Shown: positions 33,342-51,861, counted from the stretch's first letter. The stretch is DNA of 64,000 bases from Porogramme epimiltina (GCA_900155495.1 FTLJ01000450.1:1-64000); one strand, 5' to 3'. A program made the numbers and translations. Notes: generated from the sequence alone by a model not told the origin.

Positions 33342-34864
33342 CTACTGCGGCTTCCCCGTGCGCGCGTTCTCGTAGTTCTGGAGGAACCACTGCACAGTCT
33401 CGTCCAGCGCTGCAACGTCCCCCGTCAGCCCACGTCCCACACAAGCACCGCACGGCGCACTCACCCTTGTCGAATGGCGTGAACTGGAAGCCCGTCCCCT
33501 CGAGCAGCCCGAGCAGCTTCTTGTTCGACGCCGGCTTGCGGAACTGGCCGTCCGCCTTGGTGGGGTCGAAGCGGTACTCGCCCGCGAAGCCCATCGCGCC
33601 GACGAGCGCGTCCGCCGCGCCCTTGATCGACACCTCCTCGTCCTCCCCGACGGAGAGGATGAGCGGCTCGACGTCGTCGTAGTTGCGCAGCATCCACATG
33701 AACAGCTTCGCGAGGTCGCGCGAGTAGATGAACTGCCGCAACGGCTTTCCCGAGCCCCACACGACGAACGGCGTCTTGTTCTCTGCACGCGGGCGGGGGC
33801 GGGGGCGCGCGGCGGAGAGGCGGCGCCGAGCGGTCGCGCGAGGGGTTGAGAAGCCGGGGGAAGCAAGGGAAGGCACACGCGGAGTCAGAGGGTTTAGAGT
33901 ATATTGAGGAACGCGAGGGACGCACTCTGCGCGAGGTAGCACCGGTGCATTAGTGCGGGCAAGACGTGCGCGCTCTCCAGGTCGCTTCACGGCCGCACAG
34001 GCCATATGGGTCAGCCAAAGAAGCACGCTATTAGGACGGCACCGCACGCGGCACTCACAAGTTGTCATACGGGCCGAAGACGTTCGTCGGGATCGCGGAC
34101 GTAAAGTTGTCGCCGTACTGGTCCTTGTACGCGCTATATCACCACCGCGACAACGCGCGCGGGCCAGGGGGCGTCCGCGCGCCGTCAGGGAGGGGGAGGG
34201 GAGGGAGAGCGAGGAACGTACGCACCGGTTCTGGATGTCGACGAGGCGCTTCGCGTGCGCGTACCCGAAGTTGCTCTCGTGCGGGAGGCCGAGGTGGATC
34301 TTGGTCTCGTCGAGCGGGTACTCGACCTTGTCGGGGTAGACGCACGTCGAGAGGCAGGAGATGACCTTTTTGCACTTGAACTCGTGCGACGCGTGCAGCA
34401 CGTTGTCGTTGATCAGGATGTTGTCGCGCAGGAAGTCGAGCTGAGGGGGGCGCGGTTGGACGGGGAGCACGGGGGGGCCTGGGACGACCTACGCACCTTG
34501 CGCTTCATGTTGGCAAAAAGCCCGCCGACTGGAATGCAAACCCGCAAGGCTGTGAGAAACGTTCATACACTGCGCGAGGGAGACGCACCGAGCGCGGCGA
34601 GGTGGATGACATGGGTGGGTTTGTATTTCTCAAACAGCTTCTTCGTCTGCTCCGCGTCCCTGTGCGCACTCTCGTGAGTGGCGAAACAGCTTAACGCGTG
34701 GGGTCCGGTGCTCACTTGAGGTCCGCCTCCGATGATCCGATGAAGAACCACTCCTCCCCGTCGCGCTTGCCAAAGTGCGAGTTGACGGGCTCGTTTTCGA
34801 TAACGTACTTGATGCCCTGGCCTACGAGACCGGTGCCACCAGTGACGAGGACACGAACAGACAT
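33342..34864 (-). CDS. GDP-L-fucose synthase (3,5-epimerase/4-reductase)
   Basis: This enzyme finishes GDP-L-fucose from the product of GMD, using NADPH. The protein starts [18 protein letters not shown] (Rossmann TGGTGLVG). It continues with [47 protein letters not shown], then the catalytic [15 protein letters not shown] and [16 protein letters not shown] (Y-x-x-x-K). [20 protein letters not shown] sequence leads to [34 protein letters not shown] and the C-terminal [15 protein letters not shown]. It is about 325 residues in around seven exons, with the stop at 33342-33344. It is the upstream neighbour of GMD on the same strand, so the two consecutive steps of de novo GDP-fucose synthesis are clustered. 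Expected role: cytosolic supply of GDP-fucose for fucosylated wall galactans or glycoconjugates. Confidence 0.95.
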
Positions 34865-35444
34865 TGTAGACTTTATTGTAGAATGCGAAAGTCGTTATCG
34901 ATGAAGGGAGAAGGTGTTAAGCTGCGGGGTGGCGGGCAGCGGCAAGTGCGAGATCGGAGGCTTAAAGCCTCGGCTTTATGGGCGCTTGTATTCCACGATG
35001 ATCTATCTTGAGGTTGTTACAGGTATTATGTAGGCGCAGTGTGGGCGGAGGGCAATCAAGGGGGAACAGCAAGCATTTTATGCAGTGTGCCATCTCTACA
35101 TGGGTGCAGCAATCTTGTCTGTTGAATAGCACCCCATGGCAGCTCAATGCCGTTCATAACACTTCTTCTCACAATTATAGTGTGCTTACAAACGACTTGT
35201 AATAACGGTAATAAGAATATTCAGCCTGCCCTCAAGCGTCTAATCCTACAGAACGCGTCCTCAGTGATTGCTTTGTATTGCTGCGTGATCATTGCCCCAA
35301 GATAGGAGGCACATTTATTCCTGGCTGGTGACATCTTCTACCTGTTGACTAGTCCCATGACGCAACTAGCAGCTCAGTCAGAGGGCCCAACTAGGAGCAT
35401 ATTTCCCTATCAACGATGACGACACGTACTCTCCTCAAACCGTC
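34865..35444. other. Divergent promoter region
   Basis: It lies between the start of GDP-fucose synthase (minus) and M20 peptidase copy B (plus). It is AT-richer than its neighbours. No coding region or RNA gene is seen. Confidence 0.45.
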
Positions 35445-37485
35445 ATGTCGCACCAGAGCACTTGGAGGCCCGGCCAAACCGGAGAACACCCTGATCGTGC
35501 CGACGGACTCACAGACGGCGATATATACCGCCCAGAGTTCTTTGAAAATGTCCAATCTACCCTCAAAGCTCTTGATGAAGATCTATTCAATCTCAATCAG
35601 GACATACATGGTAGGCCGCGGAGCGACTGCGGCTCCGAGCGACTGTTGCCTAGACTGACCCCCTCTGACAGAACATCCCGAACTCAGATTTGAAGAACAG
35701 TACGTGACCCATTTCACCAGAACCTCGTCTGCCTATCTAATGAGTCATTAATTACGCCCCCCGCATCGCAGCCACGCCCATGATGCCCTAACGGCCTTCA
35801 TCGAGAAGCAAGGCTTCCAAGTCACCAGACACCACCTCCTTGAGACCGCCTGGGTCGCCAAATTCACGCGCGGCAACGGCGGGCGCACCCTCGGCGTCAA
35901 CTCCGAAATGGACGCGCTCCCGGGCATCGGGCACGCGTGTGGGCACAACCTCATCGCGATGGCCGGCGTTGCGGTGGCGTGTGCCGTGAAGGCCACGATG
36001 GAGAAGTTCGATATTTCGGGCTCGGTTGTTCTTCTGGGCACACCCGGTCAGGGCTCTGCTATTGTCCTATCAACACGGCCTCGCTAACGGCCCGCATCGA
36101 TACAGCTGAGGAGGGTGGCTCCGGAAAGGTGCTCCTGTTGGAGAAAGGTGGATACAAAGGGATGGACGCTTGCCTCATGTTTGTCTCACTAATCCACTTC
36201 GAATGGCCGCCAACTGACGCCGAACAGGTGCCATCCCGCTCCGGGGCCCCGCTTCTCTGCGAGCCTCAGCAGTTGCCTGGCCCTCCAGCGCGTCTCCGTT
36301 GAGTTCTTCGGACATACGTGAGACGATTTCGTTCCATTTCTGCTCCCACGCCGAGTAACGTTAGCTATGTATGTCCAGGGCACACGCGGCGCTATCTCCC
36401 TGGGAGGGTCAAAACGCCGTCGACGCCGCAGTAGTCGCATACACGAGCATTTCCGTCCTCAGACAGCAGCTCAAGCCGACGCACCGTGTACATGGCATAT
36501 TCGAGGGCAAGGATTGGACGCCAAACAGTTCGTCGCTCCGCATAAGCCGTATCCTTCTGCCGCTTTGACCAGTCTTCCTACAGTCATTCCCGACTATGCC
36601 AAGATGACGTGCGTCGTTTTCTCTCTCGATTCGTTCTTTCCACTGAAAACGACCGGACTTAGGTGGTATGTACGCGCCCCTACGCGCGCGGAAGTAGCCG
36701 TGGCGGTAAAGCGAGTCACAGCCTGTTTCGAGTTAGTCTGCTTCCCCGCACCTCCTTTCATCTCCTCACTATTCACTCTTTAGAGCCGCGGGCCTCGCGA
36801 CGGGCTGTCGTGTAGAGATCACGATGGGCAACTCCACATTTGATATCAGGCAGAACAAGGCCCTAAGTGCGTGGCCCGGTTCTTAGTGGAACATTCATCC
36901 TCATGTGCCCGACCAGGTGACGAAGTTCATGACGTGTTCATTAAGAAATTCGGCCCCGTGGATTATATCTACGGCATTTCGCAGGCGTCCACCGACTTCG
37001 TAAGTGGTATATGCATTCAGTGGTTCTTCATGCACATATGCTCACTTATCTGCAGGGGAATGTGACATATGGTACGGAGACGTATATTGCACTTTCATGG
37101 TCGTCTGGTTGATGTCATCGTATTAGCGCTCCCCGCCTTGCATCCGTCTTTCGGTACGTTTCCGCGCCGCTCTCTAAGCCCTCTATTCAACAATCTAAAT
37201 GGGGCATCTACTAGCAATCCCAACGAAAAGCGGTAATCACACCCCTGAGTTCACTGAGGCCGCAGCGAGCAAGGAGTCGCATCAAGCATGCATTAACATG
37301 TCAGCGGCGCTTTCGATGGCGGGGCTCCGTTTGCTCACTGACGAAGCATACTTCGAGAAGGTGCTGTCGGACTCGCCTGTCGGATCTAGGCCCTAACACA
37401 TCGCTAAACAAGCTCCCCTTCCCAGGTCAAAGAAACATTCGCGGAGGATGTACGTCAGAGGGAGGCGGAGGCTGCGAGGGCATAA
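35445..37485 (+). CDS. M20-family metallopeptidase/amidohydrolase, copy B
   Basis: This is the inverted paralog of the M20 gene at 27,972-30,068. It starts [20 protein letters not shown] and follows the same exon plan: [20 protein letters not shown], then across introns [29 protein letters not shown], the metal site [35 protein letters not shown], a [15 protein letters not shown] exon, [62 protein letters not shown], then [19 protein letters not shown] and the end [16 protein letters not shown] could join every exon in phase with GT-AG introns, so despite interrupting stops in the unspliced DNA it reads as an intact gene. Donors such as GTTTGT and GTCAGG are weaker than in copy A. Substrate unknown. 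Confidence 0.8.
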
Positions 37486-37876
37486 GACGGTCGTAGTGAG
37501 TTTAGGCCCTCCAGAGGAGCTCCGTACTCTCGAGTTTATTTCTGACTGCGCCCTTGAACGTAGCATGATTGGTTTAAGCGTGTTCGGCACGAACATTGTA
37601 ACCGTAGCGTAGCTGAATCCTAACGCCCTATGCTCGCGAAGCGCTTATTGAAAGACGCAGGTGCAGCAGTGCCGTAGGCGGATGGATCATGGGGCGTGCC
37701 TTGCCCCTTCCCACATAGCAGCCGTTTCCCACATGAAATGCCAACCCCTTCGCGGACTCCTGCATGGGGTCCACTGACACCCGCAAGCCTATCCTCGTGA
37801 GCACTCGAAGCCCGTATATCTACCCGCGCGTGGGTCCCGCACCCTTCTTCCCTCATCTTCTCCCCACTAGACGTCT
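37486..37876. other. Intergenic stretch
   Basis: Between M20 copy B and the P450 gene. No gene seen; probably the P450 promoter. Confidence 0.4.
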
Positions 37877-40208
37877 ATGTCTCCTCCGATAGGCTCTCTA
37901 TGCGATCTCCTGCCCGGGCCCGGGGCCGCAGCGGTGGCCACGCTCGCAGCACCCCTTCTCCTCGTTGTGCTCGCCATCACCATCGTGCGCGAGCACGCAC
38001 GGCGGCGCGGGATGCCTCCAGGCCCGCGCGGGATACCCTTCATCGGGAATAAACACCAGGTGCCTGCGGTGAAGCCGTGGAGGACGTTTGCGGAGTGGAA
38101 CAGGCGGTATGGTGCGTGGAGTTTCGACGCGGGCGGGCACATGGCCGCTGGGTCCCGACTTCCGCCCCCGATCCCGAGGCGTTCCTGCTGATTAGACATG
38201 CGCCTTTCCCCGTAGGGCCTGTGGTATCCCTTTACTTGGGCCGTACTCCCGTGATAGGTGCGCTAGAAGCGTGAGGGGTTAAACCGGGGGTACTCACGCA
38301 TTGCAGTGCTTGGGACTGCGCAGGCGGCTTGGGATCTCTTGGAGAAACGCTCGAACATATACTCAAGCCGGCCCCGTTTCGTGATGGCGTGGGTACTTCT
38401 TTAGTCATTTAGCTCATGCACGAACTGATAGTGGCTTTCTTTGTAGAGGCGAGATCCTCTCTGGCAACATGCGCGGGCTCATGCTTCCGTATGGCGAAGG
38501 CTGGCGCAAGTGGCGCAGAGTCCTGCATTCAGGCTTTCACTCTCGGCGTGCGGACACGTACAACGACATCCAGTCGCTCGAGTCGGCCCTTCTCATGCAC
38601 CAACTTCTGGCCGAACCTGTTGCATACGAACGACATCTCGTAAGGTAGGATTGGTAGAGCTCCTCGTGGTTGTCGTGTGAGCATGCGCTGACAAGCACGT
38701 GCAGATTCGCGGCTAGCATTGCCACGTCCGTGGCCTATGGCAGGAGGGTCGACAGCGCCGATGATTGGATTGTGAAGGAGAATATGAATGCGATGGAATG
38801 TACGTCCCTAACTCACGCCCTCTCTGTCCATTAGAGTGCTGACGAGACGCAGATCTCATGAGGTACGTAATTGTGGTTGTGGATCGGATTGACACTGCTT
38901 CTTGATGCTATGGGACCGCATAGTGTAAAGTAAGTGGTGACGTTTAGGGGGGGTCTCATCTTCAACTGACCTGATTTGCATTGATAGCATACCCGGCAAA
39001 TATCTCGTCGAGAGCTGGCCTTGGCTCTTGAAACTCCCGGTACCTTCGTTTATCCATCCGGACACCTACAATAAGCATTGTTGACTTTCGCCTTTTAGAT
39101 ATCCCTTCAATGGTTCAGACGGCAACCAGAAGCGCAGCGCAAACGGGACATCGCACTCCTCACTCATCTTCTGGAGGACGTAAAATCACGGATGGCTGAA
39201 GGAAGCGCCCCAGATTGTCTAACTTCCCAGACCTTGCAAAACCAGCCAAACAACGGGCTGACCGACCTGGAAATAGCGTACACAGTCTCCTCACCCTTCG
39301 GTGCCGGAATTGAGACTGTGGGTAACATCAACACAGAGCATATATCATTACTTAACTCACGACAACGAACAGACTTCAGGCACACTATGTGTCTTCTTCC
39401 GTCAGTCTCTCACTATACTCATGTGTGGCCTACTGATCTAATACTGTATGCAGTTGCGATGCTACATTATCCGGATGTCATGAGGAAAGCGCAAGCAGAA
39501 CTTGACAAAGTCATTGGCTCCGATCGGCTACCTTCGTTCGATGACCGCGAATCTCTCCCCTACCTGAACGCCGTCATCAACGAAACACTGCGATGGCGTC
39601 CCATCGCGGTTCTAGGAGGGACCCCCCACGCCGTGACCGCGGATGACGAGTATAATGGAATGTGAGTGGTCCTATTTCAGAGTCGGTAATTCCCGGGACC
39701 CAAGTTCTGACGAAGTTGTCGACGGAAGGTTCATTCCCAAAGGCTCCACCGTCTTCGCTAATCTTGCGTACGTTCATCTGCCACTGAATGTCTCATCTAT
39801 TTCTCACTTGAGGACAGAGGGATCATGCATGACCCCGAGATGTTCCCTTCCCCAGACACCTTCCGACCAGAGCGCTTCCTCGAGACCTCAGACCCACGGT
39901 TACGTGAGTTTGAGCTCCCGTTCGGGTTCGGACGCCGCATCTGCGTGGGGATGCACCTAGCGCGAAACTCGCTCTTCATCTCCATCGCACGCATTCTATG
40001 GGCCTTCGATATCCTTCCCGCACGCACGGACGCCGAAGGTGGTGGCAGGGATGAGGAGATTCTCCCGGATAGGTGGAATTTCACGAACGGATTCAACTCC
40101 AAGCCGGTGAGCTTTCCATGCACGGTGAAACCAAGAAGCGCGAGGGCGGCAGAGGGTGTGGAGAAGGAGTGGGATGTTGCAAGACAGAAGCTAGATAAAT
40201 GGCAGTAA
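37877..40208 (+). CDS. Cytochrome P450 monooxygenase
   Basis: This is a microsomal heme monooxygenase. Residues about 10-40 form an N-terminal anchor (AVATLAAPLLLVVLAITIV), followed by the proline hinge MPPGPRGIPFIGN. The I-helix reads FGAGIETVGTLCVFF after splicing across two introns, with Glu-Thr in the oxygen-activation position. The E-x-x-R motif is ETLRWRP, followed by VLGGTPHAVTADDEY. FRPERFLE comes next, then the heme-binding loop FGFGRRICVGMHLARN with its cysteine ligand. About twelve exons give roughly 510 residues; the stop is at 40206-40208. The layout resembles the CYP64-like P450s that are expanded in wood-decay fungi (secondary metabolism or aromatic detoxification). I cannot name the substrate. 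No lesion was seen. Confidence 0.92.
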
Positions 40209-40331
40209 ATCGTACGTATGACTCCGTTCAAGTTTTCCCTGTAAATGTTGGTAGTATACTGTAGGAAGTCGCTGAGCGGCCTGTGTGATTGGCCTGCACC
40301 TGAGGACAACATTTGATGAAGCACATGTATC

Positions 40332-40403
40332 GGGCATTTGGCACAGTGGTAGCGCGCACGCTTCGCATGCGTGAGGTCCAGGGTTCAATCCCCTGAATGT
40401 CCA
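40332..40403 (+). tRNA. tRNA-Ala (anticodon CGC)
   Basis: A 72-nt cloverleaf: acceptor stem GGGCATT pairs with AATGTCC (one G-T pair) plus discriminator A. The anticodon stem is CACGC/GCGTG with loop TTCGCAT, giving anticodon CGC for codon GCG. The T-arm contains GGTTCAATCCC (B box) and the D-arm TGGCACAGTGG (A box). No intron. It sits about 120 bp after the P450 stop codon. Confidence 0.93.
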
Positions 40404-40404
40404 A

Positions 40405-40409
40405 TTTTT
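40405..40409 (+). terminator. Pol III T-run after tRNA-Ala
   Basis: A run of five T directly follows the tRNA, as expected for RNA polymerase III termination. Confidence 0.7.
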
Positions 40410-41029
40410 GTTCCGTGAAACGGTACCAGATCCCACGCAGTCATCCGGGAGCATGTTCACCCGGCGAGGAGTCGGGTCCGATGAAACATCCCAGCTGTGC
40501 ATGCGTAGTTCACTTCCTTCACTTCCTCTCCTTAGCCTGGAACTGTGTAGGTCTTGGAAGCATGCGGCGCAGAACACAAGTAATGGCTTTTGCTCTACCC
40601 GCAGCTACCGGCGTCGCTCAAGCCCAAGTGCAAGAAGGTGACTTCCGCAGAACTTGGCACAAGGAGACTCGGCTTGGAAGCACTTAGGGTCCGGTTTGCA
40701 CGACGAATTATCATGGCGGCACTGCTTATGACTAGACTTTTGATCGCAACGATATCGTCGGCCCCGCGTCGCGCTGGAAATACACGGCCCGATAACGCCT
40801 GCATGCTGCGGTTCGTGATCCCCGGGCATGCATACCCGACCCTCTCACTGCTGTATACCTTTTCTCTACTCTCTACTATGCCTGCGCATCGCTGCGATTG
40901 AGAGAACAACATATAAGCCTGCATTCGCTTGGTTATTGTTTTGCTATTCCCCCTCACAGAAACTTTCCTTCGTGGACATTCCACGGTCGTATGCGCTATG
41001 TTCTATAGGTATGTCCTTACACCAACATC
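40410..41029. other. Intergenic stretch
   Basis: It lies between tRNA-Ala and the ABC transporter. No coding region is supported. The right end has a possible short first exon for the transporter: an ATG at 40998 that splices from 41008 onto the exon after 41047. Confidence 0.4.
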
Positions 41030-47631
<6,602 letters not shown>

Positions 47632-47851
47632 TTATCTAGAAGCCCGTTCGCTCGACGTGAGCACTAATTATTCGCTTACAAGTGATGTGCTTCCTCAGTT
47701 ATGTATGACGTTAATTCACTCCCGAGCTAAATGCCAAAAAACGGAAGCTACATTGAGGTTCCTGAGGAACATACTTAATGGTGGGTAGCTGCGGCTACTT
47801 AATACAACGTAGTACATATACAAAGCTGGCCCTGAAGTCTCCTACCTTCAT
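47632..47851. other. Convergent gap between ABC transporter and Argonaute
   Basis: 220 bp between two stop codons on opposite strands. The 3' UTRs may overlap, giving natural antisense transcripts. No gene inside. Confidence 0.5.
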
Positions 47852-50800
47852 TCAAATGTAAAACATCGTATCCTTAACTGACCCACTCACACCATTAGGA
47901 TCATTATCAAATCTCCATAGTTTCTTCGCCTCCTTCATCACTCCATCATCGTTGGTCCTGTCCGCCTTCCCTCCGCCGCCGGTAGTCACACTTGCGGCAC
48001 CATCCGAGATGCCATGAAGGAGAGAGTGGATGTAGCATCGGCCGCGCTCGCAGGCGAGGTCCGCGTAGTATGCAGGGGAGACCAAACTAACGGCCTTGGT
48101 CGCCCGCGCGAACAAGTAGCTGATGTCGTTCGTGAGGCACTGCAGCTGGTCGGCCCCGATACCAATCTCGTCGTGTATGACGTAGTAGTGTGTCGGGCGA
48201 GTTGTGCCTTGCAGTCCGCCGTGGGCCTGGAGGTAGAAGTCGTATTCGTAGATCGCCGCCGTACCGCGATCGACGACTGTGCCCGGGCGAGGGTTCCCAT
48301 CCGGAGCCGCGTGTGCTACGTTCGTCGGGAAGAAACGCGTGTGGTGTCGCTTCCCGCAGATGACGATCGTGAGCTTGGGGTCATATGGTGAGGCGTCGGA
48401 GCTGAACTTGCGGAACGCCGCTTTCATCTGGGGCATCTCTTCTCTGATCACGATCGCGAGTTGACCCTTGACAATGCCAAGTAGATGTCAGAGAGTTTTT
48501 CTTTCCTGAAGTCATTCAAACCCACTTCGGAAACGCCATCGCGGTATACTAGGACGCGCGCCGGGAGCGCCCCTCCGTTTCTCGAACGATACAGCTGCAG
48601 ACGTTCAACCATCATCGTTTCTAGTTCGGTGACCATCTGTACGGGGATAAGCGGTTGGAGACTCGCATATGATAAGCACGTACCTCTTTACGCGGCTCCT
48701 GGAGACGCATGCTAGCAGGAAATTGTCCTATTTTCCGATCGATGCTCGCTACAACAGCCGCGATGGACGGAGTGCCGGGCACAGCGCCGACACCAGGATG
48801 TGTCACGTCCATGCCAACCAGCATGGTCGGCGCTGCATCGAGCCACGCCATATTCCCGGGTGAGAGCAAATGGTTGAGTCCGCCGAGTTTGACGTTGAAC
48901 TTGAGCGCGACGTTCGCGAAATACTGTAGCTGCCCCTTCTCCTTGCGGAACTTGGACGCGTGTACGCACACCGTTGCGACATTCAGGTACACGTCACAGA
49001 GGTGCTTCAGCCCCGCGTATATGTGTCGGTCTCCGTTCGACAGCACGACGAGCATGATGCGCGGCTTCGGGGTGAGCCCAAGCAGCGCGGCGCGTATGCA
49101 CGCGATCGCGCCCTTGCGCAGCGGGTCTTCAGGGGTTCGCGGTGGAAGCGTCGCGGCGGTGATGGGTGGCTCCATCCACTGAGGGTCCACGATCATCCCG
49201 CTCCGGCCGCACATGTCGGCGAACCCGCGGACCGTCTGGTGCAAGACAGGGTCTCCGGGACCCGCAAACTCGTCGCGCGGGTTGCCGTCTCGGATTAAGA
49301 GCACCGCCCATCGCTCGAGTCGCGCGCCCACCGCGAAGCGCACCCCACGCATATTCCATGAGGCACGCACCGTGTCAATGGTTCCCTCGGTACCGCCCGA
49401 ATAACACACAGCGGGAGCGGGAAGGATGCGCCCTGGGACGACGGCCATGTCGGAGCCAACAGAGATCCCGAAGGAGTTGATGGGCGGTGGGGATTGCGCG
49501 AGGCCAAGTTCCATAAGGCCCCGATTGACAATGGCGTCCCCATTCGCGTTTGGAAACTGACACGCGACCGCGAGCATGCCTGAGGTGAGTTCGTCCGGAA
49601 CCTTCCCCCGAAATACCTGCTTCTCGAGAATGATACACACTTCTGGGGGAAGCAAGTTCGATATGTGTCCACCGACATCCACCAGAGGAAGATCTGGGTA
49701 CTTGAGGGTAGTATTATACTCTGCAAATGATGTTAAGCAATTACGTATATTCATTTACAGGGAGCTCACTTCTTTTGAAGTACTCTTCCACGGTGACTTC
49801 CCCGAGCCCATCCGCAGTAAATCGGTGTTGGCGCGAACTAACTTTCGCGAGGGCCTTGATCGTCTTTTTATAGCCTAGGTGTGTTGTTCGGATACGCACA
49901 CCCCTTACGAATGCCGCGGGGCGCATACTTGGGCATGTGTTGATGAACTCCATGAGCCTCTCCGCGAGGTTACCGGGGGTATAGAACGCAGCCGTGCATA
50001 CGTTCACGTTGATGACCAGCTGCTTCCATGAGGGGCGTACGGACGAGTAGAATCCACGCCACGCCTCTATGCCGCCTCCAAGGGGCACTGCCTGCATAGT
50101 ATCTGACGGATGGAAGAACTTGTTCCTCCCTACCATGATGCCGCCACCGGTGACACGGTTGGGATGGGCGGCAATAATGATATTCATCGCGTTCACGACC
50201 GGTGCAAAGTCGTAGCGCCTCTGGTGGGGTTGTCCTGTGAGGAACCTACCGACAGAGAAAATCAATACACTTCCAAGGTACGGATGCATGACAGGCAATG
50301 GCGCTTACTGGATCATGGACTGAGGGTCGAGATTGCCGGTGAAGCGGATTGTTAGAACATATTCCTTCGGCTCCCTCTTCTGCATCGAAGGTTCGTCGCC
50401 GTCATCTTCTTCCGTGTACGAAACTGTGATCGTGAGAGGCTGAGGCAGTTGAAAACACGAGAGCAACCTCGTGCTGTGATCGTGCGCTACCCTGCCCGGC
50501 ATGCCGGCTTTCTTCCAGGCTTTCGTTTGCTCCGCGAGCTGATATATTCGTCGTCGCAGTCTTTTGTTGGTCGCAGTTGGGTTCATTTGCACGTCATATT
50601 CGTAGAACGGGCCCTTTGGTACGTTGACAGGGAAGAAATTCGACCGTAGAACGATAGCCTGGCCGACAGAACCGAATCCCGGACGGGATGGTAGCTCGTT
50701 GTGGTTTATCTCAGTCGAACGCATAGAGGCCACCAACGCATCGTGTGACCCGTCTGCGAGACGCGTGTCGATGTTCGCTGGTCTGCCGAACGCAAAGATT

Positions 50801-51440
50801 CTAATGGTTGTATAAAGTTAGCGTGGGACGTGACAGAAACAACATGAGCCTACCCTCCACGGCTTCGCGGAGGCCCGCCTCGGTCGTCACTCCCGCGACC
50901 GCGTCCACGGAACCCACCTCGTTCGCCACCGCGAAAGGTTCCCGGATCGCTTCCGCTAAATCCTCCACGACCACCGCCTCTATAGCCTCCTCCTCCTCCT
51001 CTATCACCCCCGCCACGATATCCGCCACGGTCTCCGCCACCACGGTATCCTCCACGCTCGCTAGGAGAGGCGTTCTCGCGGGGAACGAAGCCCTCTAATG
51101 GCGAGCCGCCACGAGGAACGAATGGAGTTGCGCCACCACGGAGGGTGTGAGCTTCTGGGGGGTAGATTCCTGACGGCGGTGGCGCAGCGGGTGGACGGTT
51201 TCCTGGGGGTGGACCTCCGCGTCCGCTGTACGCGACGCTCCCGCTGCTACTCAACCCAGTGTCATCGCCATACCACCCCCCACCACCGCCCCCGCGTCCC
51301 CCTCCGCCGTCGCCACCTCTGTATTCGCCACCTCTACCGCCACCTCTGTACTCACCGCGGCCGCGAAACTCGCCCCTCCCGCCACCGCCACGGAAATCGC
51401 CCCGGCCCCGGCCCTGAGCTTGCCCTCGGCCTCGGTCCAT
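47852..51440 (-). CDS. AGO: Argonaute
   Basis: Argonaute binds small RNAs and cleaves or silences matching transcripts. The N-terminus (about residues 1-195) is an RGG-repeat tail rich in Arg-Gly and Gly-Gly. The N and PAZ-containing lobe follows (for example RPGFGSVGQAIVLRSNFFPV, GGIEAWRGFYSSVRPSWKQL, VRGVRIRTTHLGYKKTIKAL and EYNTTLKYPDLPLVDVG). The MID domain has VVLSNGDRHIYAGLKHLCD. The PIWI domain retains its catalytic residues: VGMDVTHPG (Asp), VYRDGVSEGQ (Asp) and THYYVIHDE (His), with a Glu-finger candidate in ASIDRKIGQFPASMRLQE. It ends DTMFYI at 47852-47854, the usual Argonaute C-terminus with aromatic-rich tail. The protein is therefore probably a competent slicer. Gene order does not show which small RNA pathway it serves. 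Confidence 0.95.
51256..51435. repeat. Low-complexity repeat encoding the Argonaute RGG tail
   Basis: A CCGCC/CCTCC-rich, imperfectly repeated tract on the plus strand, the coding strand of which reads GGTGGCGGTAGAGG-like units (Arg-Gly-Gly). A second such block lies at about 50,870-51,080. The tract is coding and probably varies in length between strains. Confidence 0.65.
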
Positions 51441-51552
51441 ATGCAGAGTGGGAGGGCGGAGAAGGATCTACAAGTTATGTAGAGAGAGGAAGCACGAAAA
51501 CGCACAATAACACCCATTCCGGAGGCTTTATATCCAAAATCCAGTCATGTTC

Positions 51553-51861
51553 TCATCGAAGCTTACTTGCTTCCCGTTCTGCTTGGAGTACATCACTCAT
51601 CGCCCCTTCATTTCTAGATTTGATGACCATACGCCCCCGGGGTGCGGAGCCGCCTGTGATCCCTATCGGGATTCGCCATTTGGGCTGCTCTGCAGAACAA
51701 TTAGAGACAAAAACGGCTGAAAGCACAGGACATACCTCACGTCTTGCGTCCACCATCGCATATCTCCCATGTGTTTCCATGGGTACAGCGGCGCGCCCCA
51801 AGTCAGAGCTGAGTTTAGGGGCCAGCGGTGCTCGGCGCCGATACTTCATATTGTCTGACAT
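51553..51861 (-). CDS. Small protein of unknown function
   Basis: I do not recognise this gene. Two exons joined by a short intron (about 51,681-51,737; donor GTGAGG, acceptor CAG) give about 84 residues: MSDNMKYRRRAPLAPKLSSD, then GRYAMVDARQQPKWRIPIG, ITGGSAPRGRMVIKSRN, MSDVLQAEREASKLR and stop. The product is basic, has no signal peptide or membrane helix, and its polar, Arg/Lys-rich composition suggests a nucleic-acid or ribosome association, but that is only inference. It is transcribed in the same direction as Argonaute, whose start lies 112 bp beyond its stop. A longer in-frame start exists at 51897. Confidence 0.45.
   Translation of the reverse strand: MSDNMKYRRRAPLAPKLSSDLGRAAVPMETHGRYAMVDARREVCPVLSAVFVSNCSAEQPKWRIPIGITGGSAPRGRMVIKSRNEGAMSDVLQAEREASKLR

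Noticed and set aside
35445..37485. Idea that M20 copy B is a pseudogene
   Set aside because: Stops appear in the unspliced frame, but every one falls within a GT-AG intron when copy B is aligned to copy A. All exons join in phase.
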